The notes beneath the pieces are model-generated. The model searched no databases. It was not told where the DNA came from and saw only the letters and a program-made list of their open reading frames with translations. Shown here one piece after another: positions 15,194 through 22,413 of a stretch of 27,510 bases of DNA (the stretch's first letter is position 1; every line of letters starts with the position of its first letter). Origin of the DNA: CAYVSF01 sp046482855. Its GTDB lineage: Bacteria > Bacteroidota > Bacteroidia > Bacteroidales > UBA12077. The DNA is taken from NCBI GenBank assembly GCA_046482855.1, contig JAWOEH010000131.1, positions 1 to 27,510 on the forward strand, written 5' to 3'. The translations under genes were made by a program, and so were the position numbers.

Positions 15194-16663
15194 TTACTGG
15201 CGTTTAAGTTCCTGAAGCAACTCCTCCAGGTTTACCGATGCATAAGTAGACCCCCAATCGGACATACCATAAGGAATGATCACATGCCCATTATGAATAA
15301 GGGAGCCACATGAATACACTACATTGGGTACATATCCTTCGCGCTCTTCATCGTTGGGGGTGATAAGCGGATTTCTCAATCGGCCTATCTCTTTCTCGGG
15401 ATTATCCAAATCATGCAAGGAAGCCCCTAACACATACTCGCGCATAGGCCCTACGCCATGCGTAATTACCAGCCACCCCTCTTTTGTTTCCATGGGAGAA
15501 CCACAATTTCCTATCTGAACAAACTCCCAGGGATACTTTGGCGATTGTAACAATTTTGCCTCTTGCCAGATATTTACCTCATCGGAATACGCGATATAAT
15601 TATTTATCCCATCCAATCGGCAAAGCATGGCATATTTGCCGTTTATCTTCCGCGGGAAGAGTGCCATTCCTTTATTTTGAGCTATTTCGCCGTGTAGAGC
15701 CAGGGTTCTAAACTGGTAGAAATTTTTTGTTTGCATCAACTTGGGCAGGATAGTTTTGCCATCGAAAGCGGTATAGGTTGCATAATAGGTGATTTCCCCG
15801 TCATCATCGATAAATTTCACAAACCGGGCATCTTCAATGCCGTTGCGTTCAACGTCTGAGGCTGGAAAGATCACACGCTCAGAGATGGCCGAATCAAGGG
15901 AAAATTGTAGCTCGTAGTGAGATTTTGCCAACCAGAGCATTTCATTGATAATCGTTTGTCGTTTTTGGGAGAGTTTACGAGTCACTTTTATCTTTTCAAC
16001 GGCCCTTTTCAGTTCGCCATAGGTAAACTCGTCGCCAAGTTGTTCCAAAACAAATAGTTGCGAGAGCTTATTATTAAACACACTCATCTCATCGAGCTTA
16101 TGCAAAAATGCCTCTTTATTGTAGACATGTTTTTTTATACGTTCGGCTTCAGCCAACATTTTGCCCACAGGCTCAATGGCTAAATCACAGTTTTTATCCA
16201 ACACACCTGACCGAAATACAATGGAGGAGATATGTCCCTCGCCGGTAGCCCGGAAACTAAAAATCAACCGCTTCTCATCGGGACCTAACTCCGATTGATC
16301 AGGATCTTCCACCACTGAAGGGTTAAAAAAGGCCGCTGCTTCAATGGAAAACTCCATGGTAAAGTATGCGCCAATTAAAGCTCGGCGTGCTTGATCTATC
16401 TTCGTTTCATCGATACCTAAAGCTTTGAATAAATGGGTTACTTTGGTAAAATGCGTGTCAAAGATGGTAGAAATATTCCGATGTCGGCGGGAGTACCCGC
16501 GTAGGAGCTGACTAAGTGCTACTTCTACATCGGTATTGGTCATATCCAGTACATTTTGAATCAGCTTTTTTCCTCGTTCATCACCGGTATACATAAAACG
16601 GGCAATCACCCGACTGGGGTCAGGCAGGAACTGGGTCTCTTTTCGGTTAACAGGAACTTGCAT
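15194..16663 (-). CDS. Long GH130-type glycosidase/phosphorylase with N-terminal helical extension
   Basis: 489 residues. The first about 250 are mostly helical and not typical of characterised short GH130 enzymes (for example TDVEVALSQLLRGYSRRHRN at about 44-63). The five-bladed propeller follows, with NGIEDARFV (274-282, catalytic Asp278), AMLCRLDGINNYIAYSD, IGNCGSPMETKEGWLVITHG and a C-terminal NVVYSCGS. The THGVG in place of YHG, and DG in place of RP after the Arg-Leu-Asp, mark a different subfamily from the 308-residue neighbour, so the two probably act on different bonds or by different chemistry. No signal peptide. It converges on the GT4 operon across the repeat element and belongs functionally to the same locus. 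The ATG at 16663 gives the natural start; nothing is missing. Confidence 0.9.
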   Translation of the reverse strand: MQVPVNRKETQFLPDPSRVIARFMYTGDERGKKLIQNVLDMTNTDVEVALSQLLRGYSRRHRNISTIFDTHFTKVTHLFKALGIDETKIDQARRALIGAYFTMEFSIEAAAFFNPSVVEDPDQSELGPDEKRLIFSFRATGEGHISSIVFRSGVLDKNCDLAIEPVGKMLAEAERIKKHVYNKEAFLHKLDEMSVFNNKLSQLFVLEQLGDEFTYGELKRAVEKIKVTRKLSQKRQTIINEMLWLAKSHYELQFSLDSAISERVIFPASDVERNGIEDARFVKFIDDDGEITYYATYTAFDGKTILPKLMQTKNFYQFRTLALHGEIAQNKGMALFPRKINGKYAMLCRLDGINNYIAYSDEVNIWQEAKLLQSPKYPWEFVQIGNCGSPMETKEGWLVITHGVGPMREYVLGASLHDLDNPEKEIGRLRNPLITPNDEEREGYVPNVVYSCGSLIHNGHVIIPYGMSDWGSTYASVNLEELLQELKRQ

Positions 16664-17050
16664 AAGAACAGCTATTTTGCGTGCAATTAGGTGTATGTTT
16701 TAATCTTTACTTCTCGAATTCGGGTGAATGGTCATTAAAAGGTATACATATTACAATCGATAATAAGTCCCTACTCTCGGTATAAAAAGAGAATAATCTG
16801 AGGCAAAAAACCAATAAGTATCGATGAAAGATACGAATTTAGCAAGCCAAAAACAATGCCCTCACAATTTAACCCGGAATATTCATGAATAATTCCTGTC
16901 TCCGACAGTGTCATTTATAAATACGAGATTTTTTTCATTCATGTTCATATAGCCGAGCAACTTCATACGATTTCAAGCTTTCATTTTTTTTCCCTATCTT
17001 AACTCCCAATTACCTAAAATACCATTATTACCTAACGAAAAAATTCTATT
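16664..17050. other. 387-base divergent intergenic region
   Basis: This stretch separates the divergent long GH130 and lipoprotein genes and must carry both promoters. No open frame, RNA gene or strong terminator is seen. A short palindrome CTGTC-TCC-GACAG is near 16897-16909. No clear TAnnTTTG element could be assigned to either side. Confidence 0.35.
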
Positions 17051-17539
17051 ATGAAAAAACTTTCATTAGCAGTACTGCTGTTATCATTTTTGATGAGTGC
17101 CTGTGGTGGTGCATCAAACGAGGCCGACAAGCAAGAAACAAAAAAAGAAAAGAAACAAAAGAGCCCCAGCAAGTCCACAGAAGAGGGCATGAAACAATTA
17201 CTGGAGGCATGCCACATAGAAGTCCCTGCTCCCCTGGAATTTACTGAAGTGTCAAAATCTTCGTCGAACTATAAAATCTCCTACAAAGCCACCGAGGTAG
17301 ATGAAGCCACGCGAGAGGAATTGGATAGCTGGTTTGCCAATCAAACTGAACATCTAAGCGAACATGGATGGGAAAAGCGCGTGATGAATGAGAATCAAGA
17401 AATGATGGGGTCTGTTATTAATGAAATTATCTTCTTTAAGCCTCAAGGCTCTTCTATTGATGTAACCTATGGTATTACAATAAGTTCAACCTATTCGTCC
17501 GAAGATAAAACCTACAAAGTACATATCAGTGCAGATTAG
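17051..17539 (+). CDS. Small lipoprotein of unknown function
   Basis: 162 residues. A signal peptide MKKLSLAVLLLSFLMSAC gives lipobox MSAC with Cys18, so the mature protein is lipid-anchored in the inner or outer membrane. A charged linker rich in Lys and Glu (about 25-45) is followed by a compact alpha/beta domain (about 48-162) with a repeated pattern of strand and helix, including EELDSWFANQTEHLSEHGWE. This helix-then-strand arrangement is seen in many Bacteroidota lipoproteins of unknown role; no family is named. The gene is alone between a long divergent promoter region and a strong terminator. Start is unambiguous because of the signal peptide. Confidence 0.85.
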   Translation: MKKLSLAVLLLSFLMSACGGASNEADKQETKKEKKQKSPSKSTEEGMKQLLEACHIEVPAPLEFTEVSKSSSNYKISYKATEVDEATREELDSWFANQTEHLSEHGWEKRVMNENQEMMGSVINEIIFFKPQGSSIDVTYGITISSTYSSEDKTYKVHISAD

Positions 17540-17554
17540 TGCTGGTGCATAATG

Positions 17555-17593
17555 AAAAAGGCCCCTCAGGTAGTTTTCCTGCGGGGCCTTTTT
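17555..17593. terminator. Rho-independent terminator after the lipoprotein gene
   Basis: AAAAAGGCCCC (17555-17565) pairs perfectly with GGGGCCTTTTT (17583-17593), with an inner CAGG/CCTG stem (17567-17570 and 17578-17581) and a 7-base loop. The T run gives a U tract in the plus-strand transcript, and the symmetrical A run makes the site potentially bidirectional. It lies 15 bases after the stop codon. Confidence 0.85.
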
Positions 17594-17752
17594 GTGCTAT
17601 ATGTATTCCCTGTTGTTCATAATTCCTGTAGGTAAAAACGAGCCGAACCCATGGCTATTGTTTCACATCAAAAACCCGACGACAACTAGATAACTTCAGG
17701 CAACCCACACCTATCTCTTTTCATCTTCTCTATAACTCGAAATAAACACTAT

Positions 17753-18211
17753 ATGAAAAGCGTAAAAACAATTCTCTCCCTTTTGGTTCTCATACCTCTA
17801 TTTGCCTGCGAAAAGGAGAATACACCCCAACCTCCCATTAGTATTGAATCTATGTATAGTTGCCACCAGTTAAATAGCTGGACTCCTGAAATGACGACAG
17901 ATGCGCTTATTGGAAAATGGCAATGGGTGTATTATGAAAGCTTTTGGTCACCGAATAAAGGCCAATATACCGAAGACCAGGAGCTTTATCTGCACTTTAC
18001 TTCCGATTCCACACTTTACATCATTGAACAAAAAGATACCACGCATACCTCAAAGTGGAAGGTAATTACGAAAGACCAATCGCTGTATGCGTTAAAGCTT
18101 ACTGAACCACATCCCTATCTGCATGGCCGTTTGCTGTTATGTGAAAATTTCTTGCTTTTCAATAACAGCTACGTGGATGGAACAGACAACTACTTTAAGC
18201 AGATCCGCTAA
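17753..18211 (+). CDS. Small lipocalin-like lipoprotein, function unknown
   Basis: 152 residues with signal peptide MKSVKTILSLLVLIPLFAC and lipobox LFAC (Cys19), so a surface or periplasmic lipoprotein. The mature part carries a lipocalin-type pattern: LIGKWQWVYYESFW is the 'G-x-W' first strand, then LYLHFTSDSTLYII, THTSKWKVI and LYALKL are successive antiparallel strands. Bacteroidota encode many such lipocalin-like proteins, whose ligands are generally unknown. It is preceded by a complete terminator, so it has its own promoter within about 160 bases, and is followed by the dodecin gene with its own promoter. No operon partner is visible. Confidence 0.8.
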   Translation: MKSVKTILSLLVLIPLFACEKENTPQPPISIESMYSCHQLNSWTPEMTTDALIGKWQWVYYESFWSPNKGQYTEDQELYLHFTSDSTLYIIEQKDTTHTSKWKVITKDQSLYALKLTEPHPYLHGRLLLCENFLLFNNSYVDGTDNYFKQIR

Positions 18212-18238
18212 TTTTTTCTCCCACAGGCAATCTTGCTA

Positions 18239-18269
18239 TTGACATTACGCCGGATATTTATTATATTTA
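18239..18269 (+). promoter_or_regulatory. Likely dodecin promoter
   Basis: TTGACA at 18239-18244 is followed after 20 bases (from the TTG) by TATATTTA at 18262-18269, one base off the TAnnTTTG -7 box. The spacing matches that of the GntR promoter. The dodecin ATG is 46 bases further on. Confidence 0.4.
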
Positions 18270-18305
18270 TTGTATTCATTTTCAAATCAATACACATAAA
18301 AAAAC

Positions 18306-18312
18306 AGGAGGT
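18306..18312 (+). promoter_or_regulatory. Strong Shine-Dalgarno site of the dodecin gene
   Basis: AGGAGGT lies three bases before the ATG at 18316. A near-complete anti-16S match is unusual in this window, where most starts lack a visible ribosome binding site, and suggests high expression or the need for high copy of this small dodecamer-forming protein. Confidence 0.6.
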
Positions 18313-18315
18313 AAT

Positions 18316-18528
18316 ATGTCAGAAAATGTATACAAGATCATTGAACTTGTAGGGACCAGTAAAGAGTCCTGGGAGAAAGCGGCCGAAAATGCCGTAAAAA
18401 AAGCAGCTGAAAGTCTTCGGGATCTTCGTGTTGCCGAGATATCGCAACTGGATTTGCATATTAACGAAGGAAAAATTGAAGCCTATCGTGCGAAAGTAAA
18501 AATTTCGTTTAAGTACGAAGGCCATTAA
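18316..18528 (+). CDS. Dodecin-family protein
   Basis: 70 residues with the dodecin fold: strand NVYKIIELVGTS, helix SWEKAAENAVKKAAESL, then antiparallel strands AEISQLDLHINEGKIEAYRA and KVKISFKYEG. Dodecins assemble as hollow twelve-mers; flavin-binding members stack flavin against a Trp in the loop after the helix (W36 in Halobacterium salinarum dodecin) and hydrogen-bond it with a Gln. Here that loop reads LRDLRVAEIS with Val, and the Gln position is Arg (EAYRAK), so flavin storage is unlikely and a cation or other small-molecule role is possible. The start follows a strong Shine-Dalgarno site. A hairpin 50 bases after the stop probably ends the transcript. Confidence 0.9.
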   Translation: MSENVYKIIELVGTSKESWEKAAENAVKKAAESLRDLRVAEISQLDLHINEGKIEAYRAKVKISFKYEGH

Positions 18529-18578
18529 CTGGGTCTTTGATTTCCGCATCTATCCTTTATGAAACAGGGAATCACCTT

Positions 18579-18623
18579 GAATACCTCAGGCACATTTAGA
18601 GTAAAAATGTGCCTGAGGTATTC
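18579..18623. terminator. 19-bp perfect hairpin after dodecin
   Basis: Arms 18579-18597 and 18605-18623 are exactly complementary over 19 bp around a 7-base loop, with core CTCAGGCACA and its complement. It is 50 bases after the dodecin stop. It lacks a long T run outside the stem but resembles the hairpin at 9659-9710, so terminator function is likely. Confidence 0.55.
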
Positions 18624-18720
18624 TATGCCCCGTGAGGGCATTAACAGCAAAGGCTTGCTTCTATTCTGCTATTTGTCTATCTTGCCTCTACCGAAACAAC
18701 TCTACTAATTCGGATCTAAG

Positions 18721-20046
18721 ATGATAAAAACACGCATCTCCTATATTTGGCAATTGCTGATAAGCAGCTTTTGGTTTATTCCCTCTGCTCTTGTTCTGCT
18801 AAGCATTGTTTTAGCCAGCTTCCTGCTCTATTTGGACACAAACATTGTCTACCAGCCATCAGGATTTCTGCGCTTATTCTTTACGGGCGATGCTGATTCG
18901 GCACGAACCATTTTAAGTACCACTGCCGGTGCCATGATAGGCGTTGCCGGAACGGTGTTTTCTATAACCCTGGTAGCCCTTACGCTTGCCTCGTCGCAAT
19001 TTGGCCCACGATTGCTGCAAAATTTTATGCACGACAAACTTAATCAGGTTGTTTTGGGCACCTATATTGCTACGTTTATCTATTGCCTCCTGATTTTGCG
19101 AACGGTAAAATCGGAAGCAGAAACCCCCTTTGTACCCAATCTGTCAGTACTGTTTACTCTGCTCTTATGTATTGCCAACATTCTTTTGCTGGTGGTATTC
19201 ATTCATCACATTTCGATAAGCATCCAGGCCGATCAGGTTATTGCCAACATAAATAAATACCTGCACACACATATCAAAACCCTATTTCCTGAAGAATTGG
19301 GCGAGGAGCCCGACACCTCATTAACAAGCAAGGAGCTGGAAAATTATCGCAAAACATTTTCCCACACAACCCAAATACGTGCCGCCAATAGTGGTTATCT
19401 GCAAGCTGTTGACAACAGCTGGTTGATGCAAACGGCAAAAACCGAAAATCTGTTTATACAAATGCCCATAAAGCCCGGCGACTTCCTGGTACAAGAGCAA
19501 GTCCTTGCCGAGGTTTATTCAAAGGATGATCTTTCCGATACCACCCACCTGGTTATACAAAAAGCGTTCATCCTGGGCTCAAAACGCACAGCCACACAGG
19601 ATGCCGAATTTGCCATACACCAATTGGTTGAGATTGCAGCCCGCGCCCTGTCACCGGGAATAAACGATCCTTACACCGCCATTACCTGCATTGACAATTT
19701 ATCGGCAATTATGTGCCACTTAACAAAAACTCGTTTTCCCTCCTCGCAACGATTCGACGCCGAAGGAGAGCTACGGGTAGAAACACATCCGCTCACCTTT
19801 TCGGGCATGATGGATGCAGCATTTAATCCCATCCGGCAGTATAGTGAGAAAAATCCGGCAGTTGTTATCCGCATGATGGAGGCGCTTAGCCGTATTGCTC
19901 GTTTTTCAAAAAAACCGAATCAACAGGAAAGTATCCAAAGGCATGTGAATATGCTTTACAATAGCGCCCAGGATAGCCTTAAGGAACGCAACGACTTTCA
20001 AGATCTTAAAAAACGCTATGAGCAATTTAATACAACCCAAAAATAG
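18721..20046 (+). CDS. DUF2254 family membrane protein
   Basis: 441 residues. Four membrane helices lie at about 12-38, 62-90, 108-126 and 139-163 (SFWFIPSALVLLSIVLASFL; TAGAMIGVAGTVFSITLVAL), with a motif LTLASSQFGPRLLQNFM between them that is diagnostic for DUF2254 (COG4325). The remaining about 270 residues are cytosolic or periplasmic and carry the conserved ARALSPGINDPYTAITCID block (about 311-329). The function of the family is not established. Its last codons overlap the next gene by 29 bases, so a coupled DUF2254-barrel unit is expected. No shortened or missing part. Confidence 0.9.
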   Translation: MIKTRISYIWQLLISSFWFIPSALVLLSIVLASFLLYLDTNIVYQPSGFLRLFFTGDADSARTILSTTAGAMIGVAGTVFSITLVALTLASSQFGPRLLQNFMHDKLNQVVLGTYIATFIYCLLILRTVKSEAETPFVPNLSVLFTLLLCIANILLLVVFIHHISISIQADQVIANINKYLHTHIKTLFPEELGEEPDTSLTSKELENYRKTFSHTTQIRAANSGYLQAVDNSWLMQTAKTENLFIQMPIKPGDFLVQEQVLAEVYSKDDLSDTTHLVIQKAFILGSKRTATQDAEFAIHQLVEIAARALSPGINDPYTAITCIDNLSAIMCHLTKTRFPSSQRFDAEGELRVETHPLTFSGMMDAAFNPIRQYSEKNPAVVIRMMEALSRIARFSKKPNQQESIQRHVNMLYNSAQDSLKERNDFQDLKKRYEQFNTTQK

Positions 20047-20863
20047 TATACCCCGCTTTGCTCTAAAAGCATTCCTTTTGCTTATGCCCATTTTCTGGAC
20101 TCATGTCGTAACAAGCCGGGCACAACTATTGCATACCGAAAGTTTTAGTGTGATTCTGGACTCCTCCAGAACCATTCAGGGGGCTATCGTCCCAAATTTG
20201 GAATTTCAGACACAAGCAGAAGATCTATTGGAATTTGAGAATATTGCTGATTTTTCGTTCCGGTTAACCCCTAAACATGCCTTTACAATAGCCAATAAAA
20301 TTGAACTCTCGAAATATGGCAAGGAGGTATTACTAAGTGGTGGTTATTTGTATATCGAGTACAGGGGCGGCGTGCAACAAACCTTGGCTTTGGAGCCTTA
20401 TGCACAGGTGTTATGGTCGGAAGCACGAGGGTTGGCCATGAAATATGCAGCTGGAATAAATGCACGCTGGCGCATATGGGTCGAAGAGAATATCGGCATA
20501 TTCGCCGGCACAGGACCATTCTACGAGATTGAACGCTGGAACTACCAAGGAGTACCGAATCGTGTGTTGCTTCCTGAAGATCTGCCGGAGATAAAGGTCC
20601 AAACCTTTAAATGGGGTACCTACCTGAGTTTTAAATATGTTCCCTTCGATGCAATTTCATTGGATGCCAGCTTTTACCACCAAAGCCGGATTGAAGATTT
20701 TTTCTATACTCCCCGATTGGCAAGCAGTGCCAGCATCACTTGGAATCTCACCCAATACCTGGGTATTACCTTTGTTTATCAGCAAATTTACGATTACAAC
20801 CCAATTGTCCCTATCGATAAAGATTTCCATAAGATTATTATGGGTGTGGAAATCTCATTTTAG
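20018..20863 (+). CDS. DUF481-like outer membrane beta-barrel protein
   Basis: 281 residues. A basic start and a hydrophobic stretch FALKAFLLLMPIFWTHVVTS lead to a probable cleavage site near SRAQ (about 33-36), then a mature part made almost wholly of amphipathic beta-strands. The closing region, IYDYNPIVPIDKDFHK then IIMGVEISF with a terminal Phe, is typical of outer-membrane barrels and of DUF481 (YdiY-like) proteins. The start at 20018 is inside the DUF2254 gene, which indicates translational coupling and suggests that the inner-membrane and outer-membrane proteins work together, perhaps in envelope stress. The family assignment rests on pattern, not on a search. Confidence 0.75.
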   Translation: MSNLIQPKNSIPRFALKAFLLLMPIFWTHVVTSRAQLLHTESFSVILDSSRTIQGAIVPNLEFQTQAEDLLEFENIADFSFRLTPKHAFTIANKIELSKYGKEVLLSGGYLYIEYRGGVQQTLALEPYAQVLWSEARGLAMKYAAGINARWRIWVEENIGIFAGTGPFYEIERWNYQGVPNRVLLPEDLPEIKVQTFKWGTYLSFKYVPFDAISLDASFYHQSRIEDFFYTPRLASSASITWNLTQYLGITFVYQQIYDYNPIVPIDKDFHKIIMGVEISF

Positions 20864-21076
20864 CTATTTTCAGTTGTTCTGTAAAGATGAAAATCTCTCT
20901 CCACTTGTTTTCAGCTGGTGAGTTATCTTAAGGTCAAATTTCGACGGTAATACAGAACATTCAGCAAACTAATTTGTCACAACTTATGAGCCTTATTTCT
21001 CCTACTTCTCTGAGGCAACACCTCATATAAAATTGCCTGACAGGCAATTCTGTTCTGACCATAAAAACAAAACACC
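20864..21076. other. Intergenic region with two adjacent hairpins
   Basis: No gene is seen. Two small inverted repeats follow each other: TGAGG-caaca-CCTCA at 21011-21025, and AATTGCCTG-a-CAGGCAATT at 21031-21049, the second a near-perfect 19-bp palindrome. They could be a terminator for the barrel gene or an operator for the following genes; the lack of a T tract after either favours regulation. Confidence 0.4.
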
Positions 21077-21230
21077 ATGATGAAAACAGGTGATTCAGTT
21101 CGGATATTTTACGAAAAAACCTGCCACCAAACTCGCACCTCCTGACCTGGATAAGGTTGAGGTTTTGAAAAACTGCCTATGTCCGGCTATCTGCCATGCA
21201 GAAAAACATATCATAAACTATTTGGGCTAA
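21077..21230 (+). pseudogene. Possible small frameshifted gene before the KaiC-like gene
   Basis: An ATGATG start at 21077 reads MMKTGDSVRIFYEKT and soon stops at 21143, while the next frame is open from about 21084 to 21230 with protein-like sequence (TKKPATKLAPPDLDKVEVLK, then CLCPAICHAEKHIINYLG). Removing one T from the TTTT run at 21107-21110 joins the two into about 50 residues. Several Cys and His residues (C-L-C-P-A-I-C-H) could bind metal. The product is not recognised; the reading may be a chance frame. Confidence 0.3.
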
Positions 21231-21262
21231 AAGAGTGCCTGCACATACAAAAAATATTCGCC

Positions 21263-22012
21263 ATGAAAAAAGTAAAATTTACAGACAACCACTTGGAGCC
21301 AATACTGCCCTACGGATATCCCCATCCCTCATCTACTTTGCTAAAGGGGAATAGTATGGAGGGAAAGCTGGCCTTTGAATGGGCATTTATGGCCGACTGG
21401 CTGAAAGCCGGCGGATCTTTGGTTGTATTGCTTATCCAATGGACTTCTGTAGCCCATTTCAAGAAAGCAATGGCAAAGAGCACGGATCTTGATATAGCCC
21501 GATACGAAGAGCATAGTATGTATGTGTTGTTTGATGCCCATCTGGAGACCTGTGAGCAGGTTGACAAACACACAACAAAAGCCAATCTTTTAGAACCGGA
21601 TACCTGGAACAAAGTAATTGATATTGCTGAATTACAAACAAAAGCCTCATCACTTGGAACATTGGTTGTAGGCGGCGGATTGGATTTGCTATTACACTCC
21701 CCAACCTATTCCGAATGGGTATTGGAGACAGTTGCGCAAACACTTCAGCAGGAAAAAAGTCGCAGCTACCTAATGTCCGTTTCAGCATCTACAGAAACTC
21801 AAGAAATGAGTAAATGGATGGAGTCTGTAGATAATCTGATTGAGATAAACAGAACCCATTCGAAAGAAGTTGCCTTAAACTTTGAGAAATTTTTATATCC
21901 CGAAGAGGTAGTGCTACAAAAAAAGTTATCGATTTCTGATGCAATTTTTGAAACAAGCCAACAATTGGAAAGCACTTCCGAAGAAGTCAAAAAACAAATC
22001 GAAAGGATTTAG
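21263..22012 (+). CDS. KaiC/RecA-like protein with a degenerate P-loop
   Basis: 249 residues from the ATG at 21263; an in-frame ATG at 21179 would add 28 residues unlike the family. The layout parallels a single KaiC-type RecA domain: EPILPYGYPHPSSTLLKG (12-29) sits where KaiC has its 'GGIPRGS-x-x-L-x-x-G' lead, followed by a P-loop-like G29-NSME-G34-K35-L36 in which the usual Ser/Thr after Lys is Leu. GTLVVGGGLDLLL (132-144) is at the Walker B position but lacks the expected Asp in its first half, and a final strand SYLMSVSASTETQE matches the KaiC sensor region. ATP hydrolysis is therefore doubtful. The identification comes from motif order only and a different family remains possible. C-terminal about 30 residues are helical and charged. 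Confidence 0.6.
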   Translation: MKKVKFTDNHLEPILPYGYPHPSSTLLKGNSMEGKLAFEWAFMADWLKAGGSLVVLLIQWTSVAHFKKAMAKSTDLDIARYEEHSMYVLFDAHLETCEQVDKHTTKANLLEPDTWNKVIDIAELQTKASSLGTLVVGGGLDLLLHSPTYSEWVLETVAQTLQQEKSRSYLMSVSASTETQEMSKWMESVDNLIEINRTHSKEVALNFEKFLYPEEVVLQKKLSISDAIFETSQQLESTSEEVKKQIERI

Positions 22013-22181
22013 TTGTCCGGTTTCACTCGCAAGCAACACTGAAATAAGAACTTGTGTTAGAGCAAATGATTCAAGCATTATTGCACCGCTCCTAACATCC
22101 AAGGCACTAGTTCTCTGTATCCGGACTAAACATATGCATTATTCGTCTGTTAGTGTAATGAACCCCAAAAACAAACACACT

Positions 22182-22400
22182 ATGATGAATGAATTTGGAC
22201 ACGGATGGGGCATGGGCTTTGGATGGCTCATAGGCCTGGTTGTTATCATCCTTATTGTGGCATTTATTGTCAGAACAACACAAAACCGTGGAAAAATGCA
22301 AAGTCCGGAAACGCCCTTTGACATCTTGAAAGAACGTTATGCGCGTGGAGAAATTAACAAGGAAGAATTTGAAGCCATGAAACGCGATTTGGAATCCTAA
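22182..22400 (+). CDS. SHOCT-domain small membrane protein
   Basis: 72 residues. One membrane helix (about 10-30, MGFGWLIGLVVIILIVAFIV) is followed by a linker and a C-terminal SHOCT motif, DILKERYARGEINKEEFEAM, a short helical pair typical at the end of small membrane or phage-like proteins and involved in oligomerisation. The start is one of two adjacent ATGs (22182 or 22185); upstream in-frame codons are spacer. The gene ends 13 bases before the multicopper oxidase start. Such SHOCT proteins are often found beside copper oxidases and exporters in Bacteroidota, so a role in the copper operon is inferred. Confidence 0.8.
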   Translation: MMNEFGHGWGMGFGWLIGLVVIILIVAFIVRTTQNRGKMQSPETPFDILKERYARGEINKEEFEAMKRDLES

Positions 22401-22413
22401 AAACTTACACAAC

